64,000 bases of DNA from Neglectibacter timonensis (lineage in GTDB: Bacteria > Bacillota > Clostridia > Oscillospirales > Acutalibacteraceae). Under the pieces are notes generated by a model, which was given only the letters and a program-made list of their open reading frames with translations, was not told where the DNA came from and made no database searches. Location of the stretch: contig NZ_LT160640.1 of NCBI RefSeq assembly GCF_900048895.1, positions 1,566,758 through 1,630,757 of the forward strand, given 5' to 3'. A program made the translations under genes and the position numbers. This document shows positions 45,605 through 53,968 of this stretch, in pieces. How positions within the stretch are numbered: position 1 is the first letter of the stretch; each line of letters opens with the position of its first letter.

Positions 45605-45636
45605 TTGATTATAGGACTGGTGTATGATAAAATCAA
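45605..45636. promoter_or_regulatory. Overlapping divergent promoters of the antiporter and lysR genes
   Basis: On the plus strand TTGATT (45605), 17 bases, TAAAAT (45628). On the minus strand TTGATT (45631-45636), 17 bases, TATAAT (45608-45613). The two cores occupy the same 32 bases, so RNA polymerase can use only one at a time. The TTGATT...AATCAA symmetry could also serve LysR. Confidence 0.78.
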
Positions 45637-45687
45637 ATAATAATTTTTAACACAGATATTCAAAAATTTGATAAAAAGGAGGAACCC

Positions 45688-46575
45688 ATGATGTTTGATC
45701 AGAAGGCCAACACCTTGCTCACCCTGGTACAGGAAGGCAGCTTTACCAAGGCAGCTCAAGCGCTTTCCCTGAGCCAACCCGCTGTGAGCCATCAGATCCG
45801 CCAGCTGGAAGAGGAATTCGGCATCCAAATTTTCCACAAGGACAGGAAAGAGCTGCGTCCCACCCCGGCGGGCGCAGTTCTGATCAAATATGCCCGGCGG
45901 GCGCTGGCCGTCTACAACAATGCGCGGCAGGCCATTGAGGATTCCCGCAGCAACCTGCGGCGGTTCACTGTGGCCATTACGCCCACGGTGGCGGAGAGCC
46001 TGGTTCCCCAGACGCTGGCGTACTACTGCATGGAGAATTCCGACGCCCACATCAACATCATGACTGATACCATAAAAAACATTTATGATAAATTGAAATC
46101 TTTTGAAACTGACCTGGCCATTGTGGAAGGAAAGCCTGACGATTCCAGCCTGACCAGCGTACTTCTGGACACAGATTTCCTTTGTCTGGCGGTGTCGCCC
46201 CAGCACCCTTTTTCCAAGCGGGCCTCCGTTCCTCTGATGGAGCTGAAAAAGGAAAAATTCATCATGCGGTCCCGTCCGGGAAACACCCGGGTGCTTTTCG
46301 AACGTTATCTGGAAAACAACGGGGAGACGCTGCGGAGCTTCAACGTGATGATGGAAATAGACAACGTGGCCACCATCAAAGAACTTGTCTCACGGAATTT
46401 GGGCGTCACGGTAATCGCCCGTTCCGCCTGTCTGGAGGAGCTGCGCACCGGCAGGCTGGCGGTGGTCCCCATTGAAAACTCTTCCATGATCCGGGAGATC
46501 AACCTGGTCTTTCACCGGGATTTCAGCCATCCGGAGGTGCTGGATGAGATCCGGCGTATCTACTCTTCCTTTTAG
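45688..46575 (+). CDS. LysR-family transcriptional regulator
   Basis: A 295-residue regulator with the N-terminal winged HTH (LVQEGSFTKAAQALSLSQPAVSHQIRQLEEEFG) and a periplasmic-binding-like effector domain. AAAGGAGG precedes ATGATG. It is divergent from the antiporter, the usual LysR target arrangement. The effector is unknown. Confidence 0.92.
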   Translation: MMFDQKANTLLTLVQEGSFTKAAQALSLSQPAVSHQIRQLEEEFGIQIFHKDRKELRPTPAGAVLIKYARRALAVYNNARQAIEDSRSNLRRFTVAITPTVAESLVPQTLAYYCMENSDAHINIMTDTIKNIYDKLKSFETDLAIVEGKPDDSSLTSVLLDTDFLCLAVSPQHPFSKRASVPLMELKKEKFIMRSRPGNTRVLFERYLENNGETLRSFNVMMEIDNVATIKELVSRNLGVTVIARSACLEELRTGRLAVVPIENSSMIREINLVFHRDFSHPEVLDEIRRIYSSF

Positions 46576-46668
46576 CCGCAGGAATTCCTTCCGGCCGCTT
46601 TCCCGCTCAATGCACGGCGGAGGCGCCCTCCACATAGGATGGTACACGGAAACAGAGGAGGGAATGAC

Positions 46669-47151
46669 ATGAGAGAACGGGAATACTGGCGGGCGGATGC
46701 CGCAGCCTATGCAAAAGCCTGGGCGTTCGGCCGAAACCCCGCCTATCTGGATTTTGAACAGCTGGGCGGCGACTGTACGAATTTCGCCTCACAATGCCTG
46801 TATGCGGGCAGCGGCATCATGAATTACACCCCCACCTTCGGCTGGTATTACGCCTCTGCCTCCAACCGCACGCCGTCCTGGACAGGGGTACAGTATCTCT
46901 ACGACTTTCTGACACGCGGCAAGGGACCAGGCCCTCATGCGGTGGAGACGGAAGCCGGGGAATTGGAGATCGGCGATCTTGTCCAGCTGGGCCGGGCAGA
47001 CGGACAGTTTTACCACAGCCCGGTGGTGGTGGAGACCTCTCCCGAGCTATTGGTGGCAGCCCATTCCTTCGACGCCTACAGGCGGCCCCTGAGCAGCTAC
47101 AGCTATGACAGGGTACGGTACCTTCACATCGCCGGGGTACGCATCCCGTAA
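46669..47151 (+). CDS. Amidase-domain protein
   Basis: About 160 residues of the Amidase_6 type: YWRADAAAYAKAWAF and GGDCTNFASQCLYAG with candidate nucleophile C36, followed by a His-containing FYHSPVVVE. The family resembles NlpC/P60 and CHAP papain-fold amidases acting on wall peptides or on lysins. No signal peptide is visible, so export is unclear. AGAGGAGG precedes the ATG. Confidence 0.8.
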   Translation: MREREYWRADAAAYAKAWAFGRNPAYLDFEQLGGDCTNFASQCLYAGSGIMNYTPTFGWYYASASNRTPSWTGVQYLYDFLTRGKGPGPHAVETEAGELEIGDLVQLGRADGQFYHSPVVVETSPELLVAAHSFDAYRRPLSSYSYDRVRYLHIAGVRIP

Positions 47152-47171
47152 CAAACCGCCTCGTATTCTTC

Positions 47172-47220
47172 TTGCTTTTTTTGAAGAAAACAGTATAATT
47201 ATTTCAAAGAATTTATACTG
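47172..47220 (+). promoter_or_regulatory. Promoter with overlapping operator-like dyad upstream of the Na/Pi symporter
   Basis: TTGCTT (47172), 16 bases, TATAAT (47194). The -10 lies inside an inverted repeat, CAGTATAA (47191) with TTATACTG (ending 47220), which would bring a repressor onto the start site. Confidence 0.6.
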
Positions 47221-47411
47221 CTGAGAGGAAGAGACCATGGACAACGCCGTTTTCAGACGCTGCCCCGCACATTTTCCCCCTTGCATTGGTAAAACGGACA
47301 GGTATAACCCTGCGTCCCTACGGGCGGCGGGGGTTATACCTGTTTTTCTGACTGGAATTTTCTGCAAGGCAAAGCAGCAATCACCCCTTTGGAAAGGATT
47401 GGACGAAAGCC
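47221..47411 (+). promoter_or_regulatory. Structured leader with intrinsic terminator (candidate attenuator)
   Basis: The ~200-base leader carries a stem CCGTTTT/AAAACGG (47247-47253, 47291-47297), then a 12-bp stem ACAGGTATAACC/GGTTATACCTGT followed by TTTTT (47298-47347), a full terminator before the symporter. A 62-codon frame at 47237-47425 begins behind GAGAGGAAGAG and overlaps the symporter start. Whether the hairpins switch, or the frame is translated, cannot be told. Confidence 0.5.
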
Positions 47412-49052
47412 ATGAAAGTAGCTGATATTCTGGGTCTGCTGGGAGGACTGGCACTTTTCCTGTATGGTATGCAGATGATGAGTTCCGGCCTGGAGGCCGC
47501 CGCAGGCAACCGCATGAAACGTATTTTGGAACGTCTGACCTCCAATCGCTTTTTGGGCGTGGCAGTAGGGGCGGGAATCACCGCGGTGATTCAGTCTTCC
47601 TCCGCCACTACAGTTATGGTGGTCGGTTTTGTCAATTCCGGAATGATGACCCTTTCACAGGCGGTATGGATTATTATGGGCGCCAACATCGGTACTACCA
47701 TTACCGGCCAGCTGATTGCCCTGGACGTAGGGGCTCTGGCCCCCCTCTTCGCTTTCTGCGGCGTGGCCCTGGTTGTGTTCCTGAAGAAAGCTGTGTTTCA
47801 TCACTACGGCCAGATTATTGCGGGCCTTGGCATCCTGTTTATCGGCATGGAAATGATGAGCTCCGCCATGATGCCCCTGCGGGAATCCAAAGCCTTCATT
47901 AACCTGATGACCCAGTTCAGCAACCCTCTTTTGGGAATTCTGGCAGGTATGATTTTTACCGCCGTCATCCAGTCTTCCTCCGCCTCGGTAGGCATTTTGC
48001 AGGCCCTGGTCGCCAGCGGCCTCATCGGTCTGCCCAGTGCGGTTTACGTCCTCTTCGGCCAAAATATCGGCACCTGCATCACCGCGGTGCTGGCCGCCAT
48101 CGGCACCAGCAGAAACGCCAAACGCACCACGGTGCTTCACCTGCTCTTCAATGTAATCGGCACAACGCTTTTCACCCTGGCCTGCATGTTCACTCCTCTC
48201 ACCCCGCTGGTCGCATCCTTCACCCCTGGCAACCTGCCCGCTCAAATCGCCAATATGCACACTGTGTTCAACGTGGTGACCACTCTTCTGCTGCTGCCCT
48301 TCGGAAACTATCTGGCAAAGCTTGCCGTGCGCATTCTGCCTGAACATGCCTCTGAGGAAAGCGCCGGCCCCAGGCTTCTCTACCTGAAGCCCGTGGAAAG
48401 CTCCCATGAATACCAGATCGGCACCTCGGCCATCGCCCTTAACGGCGTCTGGAAAGAGCTGGCGCGCATGTCGGAAATGGTCCATTCAAACGTGGAAAAG
48501 AGCTTTCAGGCCGTGGAGCAGGAAGCGCCCCAGCTGTTGGGGCCGGTAGAGGAGGCAGAGGAATACCTTGACTATCTCAACAAGGAAATTTCCAAATATA
48601 TCTCTCATGTAATCGTCTATGAGAACAACGAGAAAGATTCCGCCCAGATCAGCGCCTTCTTCCGTGTCTCCGGCAATCTGGAGCGCATCGGCGACCACGC
48701 CATGAACATCTGCGAGTACACCAAGCGCATCGCAGAAAAAGGAATCTCTTTTTCACCTGCAGCCAAAGCTGAAATCGCGGAAATGCGTAAGACCAGCCTG
48801 GCTGCCTTGGACCTGCTCGGAAACCTGCAGGGAATTTCTGTAGAACGGCTTTCCCAGGTTGCAGCCGCAGAACAGAAAATTGACGACATGACGCTGCGGT
48901 ACCGCCAGAACCAGATGGACCGCATCCGGGACGGCCTCTGTTCTGATGAGGCCTGCGTGCTTTATTCGGAAATGCTCACCGATTTTGAGCGCATCGGCGA
49001 CCATATCCTGAACATCGGTCAGGAGCTGACGCAGATAGACATTCCGGATTAG
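47412..49052 (+). CDS. Na/Pi cotransporter family protein with PhoU-like domain
   Basis: A 546-residue membrane protein. The two inverted repeats each carry the QSSSAT/QSSSAS motif of the Na+/phosphate symporter family (VIQSSSATTVMV and VIQSSSASVGIL) with GANIGTT and GQNIGTC. The C-terminal 180 residues form PhoU-like helical repeats (LERIGDHAMNICEY, FERIGDHILNIGQ). The substrate is probably phosphate. Weak RBS at the ATG; expression may depend on the leader. Followed by a strong terminator. Confidence 0.93.
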   Translation: MKVADILGLLGGLALFLYGMQMMSSGLEAAAGNRMKRILERLTSNRFLGVAVGAGITAVIQSSSATTVMVVGFVNSGMMTLSQAVWIIMGANIGTTITGQLIALDVGALAPLFAFCGVALVVFLKKAVFHHYGQIIAGLGILFIGMEMMSSAMMPLRESKAFINLMTQFSNPLLGILAGMIFTAVIQSSSASVGILQALVASGLIGLPSAVYVLFGQNIGTCITAVLAAIGTSRNAKRTTVLHLLFNVIGTTLFTLACMFTPLTPLVASFTPGNLPAQIANMHTVFNVVTTLLLLPFGNYLAKLAVRILPEHASEESAGPRLLYLKPVESSHEYQIGTSAIALNGVWKELARMSEMVHSNVEKSFQAVEQEAPQLLGPVEEAEEYLDYLNKEISKYISHVIVYENNEKDSAQISAFFRVSGNLERIGDHAMNICEYTKRIAEKGISFSPAAKAEIAEMRKTSLAALDLLGNLQGISVERLSQVAAAEQKIDDMTLRYRQNQMDRIRDGLCSDEACVLYSEMLTDFERIGDHILNIGQELTQIDIPD

Positions 49053-49056
49053 TTTA

Positions 49057-49099
49057 AAAAGGGGACGCTGCAGGATGAAGCTGCAGCGTCCCCTTTTTT
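49057..49099 (+). terminator. Intrinsic terminator of the symporter gene
   Basis: GGGGACGCTGCAG/CTGCAGCGTCCCC around 7 bases, then TTTTTT. Confidence 0.92.
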
Positions 49100-49165
49100 G
49101 TTTCCTCCCAAGTTTCCAACGGCCTGAAACGTCTTCAGGAGAATAGGACATGGCGTTGCGGGAAA

Positions 49166-51535
49166 TCAACGGTAAAGCTTGGCAAAGATCAGCCCGCCCG
49201 CCAAAAACAACGCCGAAACTCCCAGCAGAAGTCCCGTTTCCAGGGAAGCGGAGGCAGCCTGACCCGCAGACTCGGAGCCGGGTATCCCCGGCATTCCGAC
49301 GCCCGCCTGCCCACGGCTCCAGTTTTCCCAATCCTGTCCGGGCTGTTCCGCAGGAGGCTCTGTCTCCGGGCCGCTTTCCCCTTCCGCAGAATCCGCGGGG
49401 GAATCCTGGGAAGCCTCTGAAGAGGAAGAGGAGGTTTCCTCTTTCCCCCCGCTCTTGAAGCCTTCCGGAACCTTCCCGTTCTCTGGGGGCTGCATTCCCT
49501 GCCCTTCTCCATTGGGAAGCTCCGCCCCATCCGGGGGCTCCATTCCGTCCGGAGGCGAAAATGCACCTTGATTTTCCCTTCCATCCGCCGCCGGCTGGGC
49601 CGCTGTCACTGTTATCGTTTTCTCAGCAACTTCTTCGTCTCCTGCTGCAGCCGTCTTGTTTTCCGGCTGCTCCTGTTGCCGTTCCGTCTCGTCCTCTTCC
49701 GGAAGCGCAGCGCCGGTTTTCCCTTTTTCACCCCAGCTGCCGAATCCCATTCCGTTTCCGCCGCCCATCCCCTGGGAGCCCATGTCGGATACTGTCAGGT
49801 GGGAAGCGTCGATGAGAGCGCTGGAATCCGCTGTTTGTCCCTCTGAAGTGGAAGGAATGGAACCATCCAGCTGTCCCCGGATACTCTCCGCCCGGAGCAG
49901 GCAGAATTCCTTCAGCGTGTCGGCCCCTTTGAGAAATTCCTCATAGGTACAGAACGCGGTGGGGTCCTTCTCCACATAAGGGGAAATCAGGGCCAGGGTT
50001 TCCTCGAAGAACTCCTCAAAATAGCCGCTTTCAAAATAGGAGGAGATAAAATCGTCAAAGGCTTCGTGATATTGCTGCGTGTAGGCGTCATTTTCAAAAA
50101 TCCAGGCAACCATAGGGCGTTCGGAAAGCTCGCCGCTGGAAACGGGGGAATCGATGGGGGAATTCACAGAGGAAGTGGCGCCATCCCCACCCCCCATAGC
50201 TCCCATCCCCATACCCCCGAAAGCCAGGTTGTAGTCCCAGGCGATCATGGAAAGAAGCCCTTCGTCCTCATGGAGGTAATAGTTGTGGATAATGCTGCCG
50301 GTATAGCTGTCGCCGTTGAGCACAAAATTGTGCGCTACAAAATAGCTGATCACCTCATCCACATTTACAGATTCCTCGATGTTCCCCTCGTTCAAATTCT
50401 TCAGGGCCTGGATGAGCCGGTCCTTATCGGCATTCGTCACATCAAATACCGCGTTGTCGAAGATATTGGGGTAGCTGTCGTAAGATTCATCCGTATAGAC
50501 CAGCAGAACGTCCGAGCTGCCTCCCATCCCTGCCATGCCGCCAAAACCTTTTCCTTCGCCGCTTTCTCCTGCATCGGGAAGCTGCATCCCCCCGCCCTCG
50601 GAGAAACCCCCGCCCTGCAGGAGGGACGCCAGTCGCTGCAGTTCTTCCGGCAGCGTGATTCCGCCCTCTTCCAGACGGGCGAGGATGGCCTGAAGGTCAT
50701 CCGGCAGGACCAAAGCTCCGGACTCCAGCTCTTCCAGAATGGTTTGCACCTCTTCAGGATAAGCGCCGCTCTCATCTTTCAGGCCTTCCAGCAAGGTCTT
50801 CCAATCGCCGAACGAATTCCCGCCGCCGGGGCCGCCTTCCATCCCTTCCGGCAGTTCCTGTCCCACTTCATTTCGATTTTTGGCTTCGGCTCCCCGACCG
50901 CCTCCGCCCATAGACATGCTGTCGGGCTTGTATATCGCGCCGTAATCGGAGCCGTAGGTCCGCTCGGCAAAACTCTCTTCCACACCCTCCGCGGCGATAT
51001 AGAGGCCCCAGTCCTCGCCGTTTACCGTGATCCAGACATAGCTTGTCAGCGGCGTTTCCGCGCCCGTATAGGCCATCATCTGGTAGCAGAGATAATCCTT
51101 CATATAGGTGTTATCCTGTATGACATTGTTCAGGCAGAGCTTGTCGAGGCCGTAATAGGTAGAGGTGCTGTCATAATGGTCAAACTCAATTTTGAAGCTG
51201 TACCGGTCGGAATCCGAATTTGCCACCGTGCTTAGGGAGGTGTTCCCCTTAGGCCGGATTCCCACATTTTTATAGCTTTCCCCATCAATGACCAGCGCGC
51301 AGGAGATATATTCCTCCGCCATGGCGTTTGAGAGCATCTCCTGCCAGTCGTCTTCATCGGCCACAATATCTACCGTATGAACCCTGCTGGTATCAAAAAT
51401 TCTGGACACATAGGGCATATCTGCGGCGGCGGCTTCCAAAAATATACCGCCTCCGCCCAGAAACAGCACCGTGACCAGCACCATAAAAACTGCCGTCACC
51501 ATACAGATGAGATCGATGCGCTTGCTTTTGGACAT
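49166..51535 (-). CDS. cotH: CotH-type protein kinase, membrane-anchored
   Basis: A 789-residue protein. An N-terminal membrane/signal helix (about 8-30) leads to the atypical CotH kinase fold: IRPKGNTSLST, YGLDKLCLNNVIQDNTYMKDYL, and the Mg-binding MIAWDYNLAFGG. Gly/Met-rich insertions (SMGGGGRG, GMGMGAMGGG) and a Pro/Glu/Ser-rich tail precede a C-terminal membrane helix. CotH kinases phosphorylate coat proteins in Bacillus; this much longer form is found with VTC and DUF4956 genes and its substrate is unknown. Third gene of VTC-DUF4956-cotH. Confidence 0.88.
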   Translation of the reverse strand: MSKSKRIDLICMVTAVFMVLVTVLFLGGGGIFLEAAAADMPYVSRIFDTSRVHTVDIVADEDDWQEMLSNAMAEEYISCALVIDGESYKNVGIRPKGNTSLSTVANSDSDRYSFKIEFDHYDSTSTYYGLDKLCLNNVIQDNTYMKDYLCYQMMAYTGAETPLTSYVWITVNGEDWGLYIAAEGVEESFAERTYGSDYGAIYKPDSMSMGGGGRGAEAKNRNEVGQELPEGMEGGPGGGNSFGDWKTLLEGLKDESGAYPEEVQTILEELESGALVLPDDLQAILARLEEGGITLPEELQRLASLLQGGGFSEGGGMQLPDAGESGEGKGFGGMAGMGGSSDVLLVYTDESYDSYPNIFDNAVFDVTNADKDRLIQALKNLNEGNIEESVNVDEVISYFVAHNFVLNGDSYTGSIIHNYYLHEDEGLLSMIAWDYNLAFGGMGMGAMGGGDGATSSVNSPIDSPVSSGELSERPMVAWIFENDAYTQQYHEAFDDFISSYFESGYFEEFFEETLALISPYVEKDPTAFCTYEEFLKGADTLKEFCLLRAESIRGQLDGSIPSTSEGQTADSSALIDASHLTVSDMGSQGMGGGNGMGFGSWGEKGKTGAALPEEDETERQQEQPENKTAAAGDEEVAEKTITVTAAQPAADGRENQGAFSPPDGMEPPDGAELPNGEGQGMQPPENGKVPEGFKSGGKEETSSSSSEASQDSPADSAEGESGPETEPPAEQPGQDWENWSRGQAGVGMPGIPGSESAGQAASASLETGLLLGVSALFLAGGLIFAKLYR

Positions 51536-51620
51536 AGTTGGAGTTTTCCCCCTTTCTTAGGCCATCTATCTTTGGTATGTTTCAACTGACCCGGTATTCT
51601 TTGTCCCAGGGAAGCACCAT

Positions 51621-52292
51621 TCACCCCATATACTCCCCATTGTAGCTGACGAGCACCGCACTGGTGACGCCGCTGATTCCGGTAAGCCCGTTGACAAAGG
51701 AGGTGTCGCTGCCCTTCAGGCGGATTTCGTAGTTGAGCTCGATCTGATCCCTGGTGACGGTTTTGCTTTTTACCACGCTTTTCTCCACCGTTGCAGCCAG
51801 AAAGTCCCGAGCCATCTGTTCGGCGTGATCATCCTCACAGGTGATCACCGCAAGATAGGGGTTCTGATGGGGCTTCCGGTTCACAAATACCAGCAGCATC
51901 ACCCCGATGACTACGCTGCCGATGACAGCCAGAGGGATCATGCCCGCTGCCAGGACGATTCCCGCGGCAATGGCCCAGAAGAGGAAGGCGATGTCCAGCG
52001 GTTCCTTGATGGCGGTGCGGAAGCGGACGATGGAGAGCGCGCCTACCATGCCCAGAGAGAGCACCACATTGCTGGTCACCGCCAAAATGACCAGGGTGGT
52101 GATCATGGTCATGGCGATGAGAGAGACGCCGAAGCCGGCGGAATACATCACGCCGCTGTAGGTCTTTTTATAGACGAAGAAGATGAACAGGCCCACGCAA
52201 AAGGAAAGCACAATGGCCAGGACCATATCCAACACTGTGACGCTGGTCACATTTTCCAAAAAATTCGATTTGAAGATATCGCTGAAAGTCAT
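51621..52292 (-). CDS. DUF4956 membrane protein
   Basis: A 223-residue protein with four or five membrane helices (about 20-130) and a soluble C-terminal domain of about 80 residues. The core LGMVGALSIVRFRTAIKEP is diagnostic of DUF4956. The family occurs next to VTC polyphosphate polymerases and CotH; its role in the system is unknown and it may be the membrane channel or anchor. It lies 54 bases after VTC. Confidence 0.85.
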   Translation of the reverse strand: MTFSDIFKSNFLENVTSVTVLDMVLAIVLSFCVGLFIFFVYKKTYSGVMYSAGFGVSLIAMTMITTLVILAVTSNVVLSLGMVGALSIVRFRTAIKEPLDIAFLFWAIAAGIVLAAGMIPLAVIGSVVIGVMLLVFVNRKPHQNPYLAVITCEDDHAEQMARDFLAATVEKSVVKSKTVTRDQIELNYEIRLKGSDTSFVNGLTGISGVTSAVLVSYNGEYMG

Positions 52293-52346
52293 AAAGGTTA
52301 CTCCTGTTCTGTTTTTATTTTTGACGGCGCCTGACCCGGTTCTCCC

Positions 52347-53024
52347 TCAGCCGAAAGCCCGGGAGGCCGCATATTTGGAAAACGCGCCCGCCTGCCGGTT
52401 TCCCAGCTGCACCAGATCCCGGATCATCTCCGGCAGAAATTCATCGTATTTCACCTCCAGCAGGACGCCGTTTCCCGCTGGAAGCATGGCAAGGGGCTTT
52501 TCCAGCAGATCGGGCCGAAACGGCGCCGTGTGAAGCTCCCGGTCCAGCGTGATCCGCACGTTCCCAGGAGGGAACACAAAGGGCTCCCGCAGATAATCCA
52601 CCACCGTTTTCGGCCTCAGCTGCTGCGTCTTCATCTTACCGTAAAGTTCTGCCGCCACCGGACGGCCGGACACCTTCATCCAGCCCGTGTCCCCATGGAA
52701 CAGCCGGTCCGCTTCCTGAGCCGTGATGCTGTCTCCCTTTTTGCTGCAGAGGCCGTCCCGTTTGCTCTTTTTTTCCAATGTGAGATAGGAAAGCTCGCCG
52801 TTGTAATACCGAATCCGGAATTTTTCCCGGTTGTTCACGCCGTCCAGCTTTTCCCGCAGGGCCTTGTCTTCCAAATTGTCAAAATAGACGCTGCGAATCC
52901 CATATTCCCCTGTGGTTCCTGCATGGGGATCATGCCGCAGCGCCGCCAAAAGACGGGAGCGGACGATGAAATAGTCGCTCACGCTGAGGGCAAACTTGTA
53001 TTCATGCCTGTACTTCAGTTCCAA
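52347..53024 (-). CDS. VTC-domain polyphosphate polymerase
   Basis: A 225-residue protein of the VTC fold (triphosphate tunnel enzyme): YRHEYKFAL, SVYFDN, REKFRIRYYNG, LEKKSKRDG, TLDRE and LLEVKYDEFLPEMIRDL provide the tunnel's basic and acidic residues. In yeast Vtc4 makes polyphosphate from ATP. The bacterial form is thought to do so with membrane partners. First gene of a VTC-DUF4956-cotH operon, divergent from a two-component system. Confidence 0.9.
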   Translation of the reverse strand: MELKYRHEYKFALSVSDYFIVRSRLLAALRHDPHAGTTGEYGIRSVYFDNLEDKALREKLDGVNNREKFRIRYYNGELSYLTLEKKSKRDGLCSKKGDSITAQEADRLFHGDTGWMKVSGRPVAAELYGKMKTQQLRPKTVVDYLREPFVFPPGNVRITLDRELHTAPFRPDLLEKPLAMLPAGNGVLLEVKYDEFLPEMIRDLVQLGNRQAGAFSKYAASRAFG

Positions 53025-53106
53025 TTGCAGTCATCCCTTCTCCGGTTGTTACCGGTTTCTGTGATGTTCCCGATTGTAGAAGCTCCGCCTTAAACAAGCC
53101 TGAAAA

Positions 53107-53174
53107 TTTCACGTGGATTTTACGTTCTGGATTTCAGGTTCCTTTCAGATTCTACTGCTAAAATGTGATATAAT
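53107..53174 (+). promoter_or_regulatory. Direct-repeat response regulator boxes and promoter of the two-component genes
   Basis: Four TTTNA-type elements: TTTCACG (53107), TTTTACG (53118), TTTCAGG (53132), TTTCAGA (53143), spaced 11, 14 and 11 bases. A TATAAT follows at 53169-53174 with no good -35. Eleven-base direct repeats upstream of a bare -10 are the PhoB/OmpR activation pattern. On the other strand a TACAAT (53073-53078) may serve the VTC operon. Confidence 0.55.
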
Positions 53175-53287
53175 ATAAGATCTAAAAGACAACGCCTCTC
53201 CCTCAAAGCCTGCAGCGCCTGGAACTGACCGAAAAGCCACAGAAGCCGGAGAGCGCGAAACAAGTAAGAAAAAAGGGGAGATTTCTG

Positions 53288-53968
53288 ATGCGCATTCTGG
53301 TTGTGGAGGATGAAAAAAGGCTCGCAGACACACTGTGTGAGCTGCTCGCTTACCACAGGTATACCGCAGATGCGGCGTATGACGGCGAAACCGGACTTGA
53401 CAACGCTTTGAGCGGCATCTATGACGCCGTGATTCTCGATGTGATGATGCCGAAAAAAAACGGCTATCAGGTGGTGCAGGAGCTCCGGAAGGCAGGCGTC
53501 AGCACTCCGGTGCTGATGCTCACTGCAAAATCTGAAACCAGCGATAAGGTGGAGGGCCTGGATCATGGCGCAGACTACTACCTGACAAAGCCCTTTGAAA
53601 CCGAAGAGCTGCTGGCCTGCCTGCGGGCTCTGCTGCGCAGGCAGGAGGAAATCGTGCCGGAGGAGCTGACCTTTGAGGGCCTTTCCCTGAATCTTTCCTC
53701 CTGTGTGCTCAGCTACGAGGGCCATTCCGTACGCCTGAGTTCCAAGGAATTTGAGATGATGCGGCTCTTGCTTTCCGGCAGCGGAAATGTCATCCCCAAG
53801 GAAACCCTGCTTTTGAAGGTATGGGGGTATGATTCCCAGGCGGAGGATAACCATGTGGAGGTTTATATTTCGTTCCTGAGAAAGAAACTGTTTCACATCC
53901 ATTGCCCTGTCACCATTGAATCGGCCCGCCGCCTGGGCTATTTTCTGAAGGGAACGGACACGGTATGA
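53288..53968 (+). CDS. OmpR/PhoB-family response regulator
   Basis: A 226-residue regulator. The receiver has the acidic pocket VVEDEK, phospho-Asp in VILDVMMPKK, Thr in LMLTAKS and Lys in LTKPFE. The C-terminal winged helix (VRLSSKEFEMMRLLLS to HVEVYISFLRKKL) binds DNA. GGGGAG precedes the ATG. The stop overlaps the kinase start by 4 bases. It probably regulates the divergent VTC operon and its own promoter. Confidence 0.94.
   Translation: MRILVVEDEKRLADTLCELLAYHRYTADAAYDGETGLDNALSGIYDAVILDVMMPKKNGYQVVQELRKAGVSTPVLMLTAKSETSDKVEGLDHGADYYLTKPFETEELLACLRALLRRQEEIVPEELTFEGLSLNLSSCVLSYEGHSVRLSSKEFEMMRLLLSGSGNVIPKETLLLKVWGYDSQAEDNHVEVYISFLRKKLFHIHCPVTIESARRLGYFLKGTDTV

Noticed and set aside
45547-46206. 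220-codon upstream extension of the antiporter frame across lysR
   Set aside because: It runs antisense through a clear LysR gene; the antiporter begins at 45546 with AAAGGAGG.
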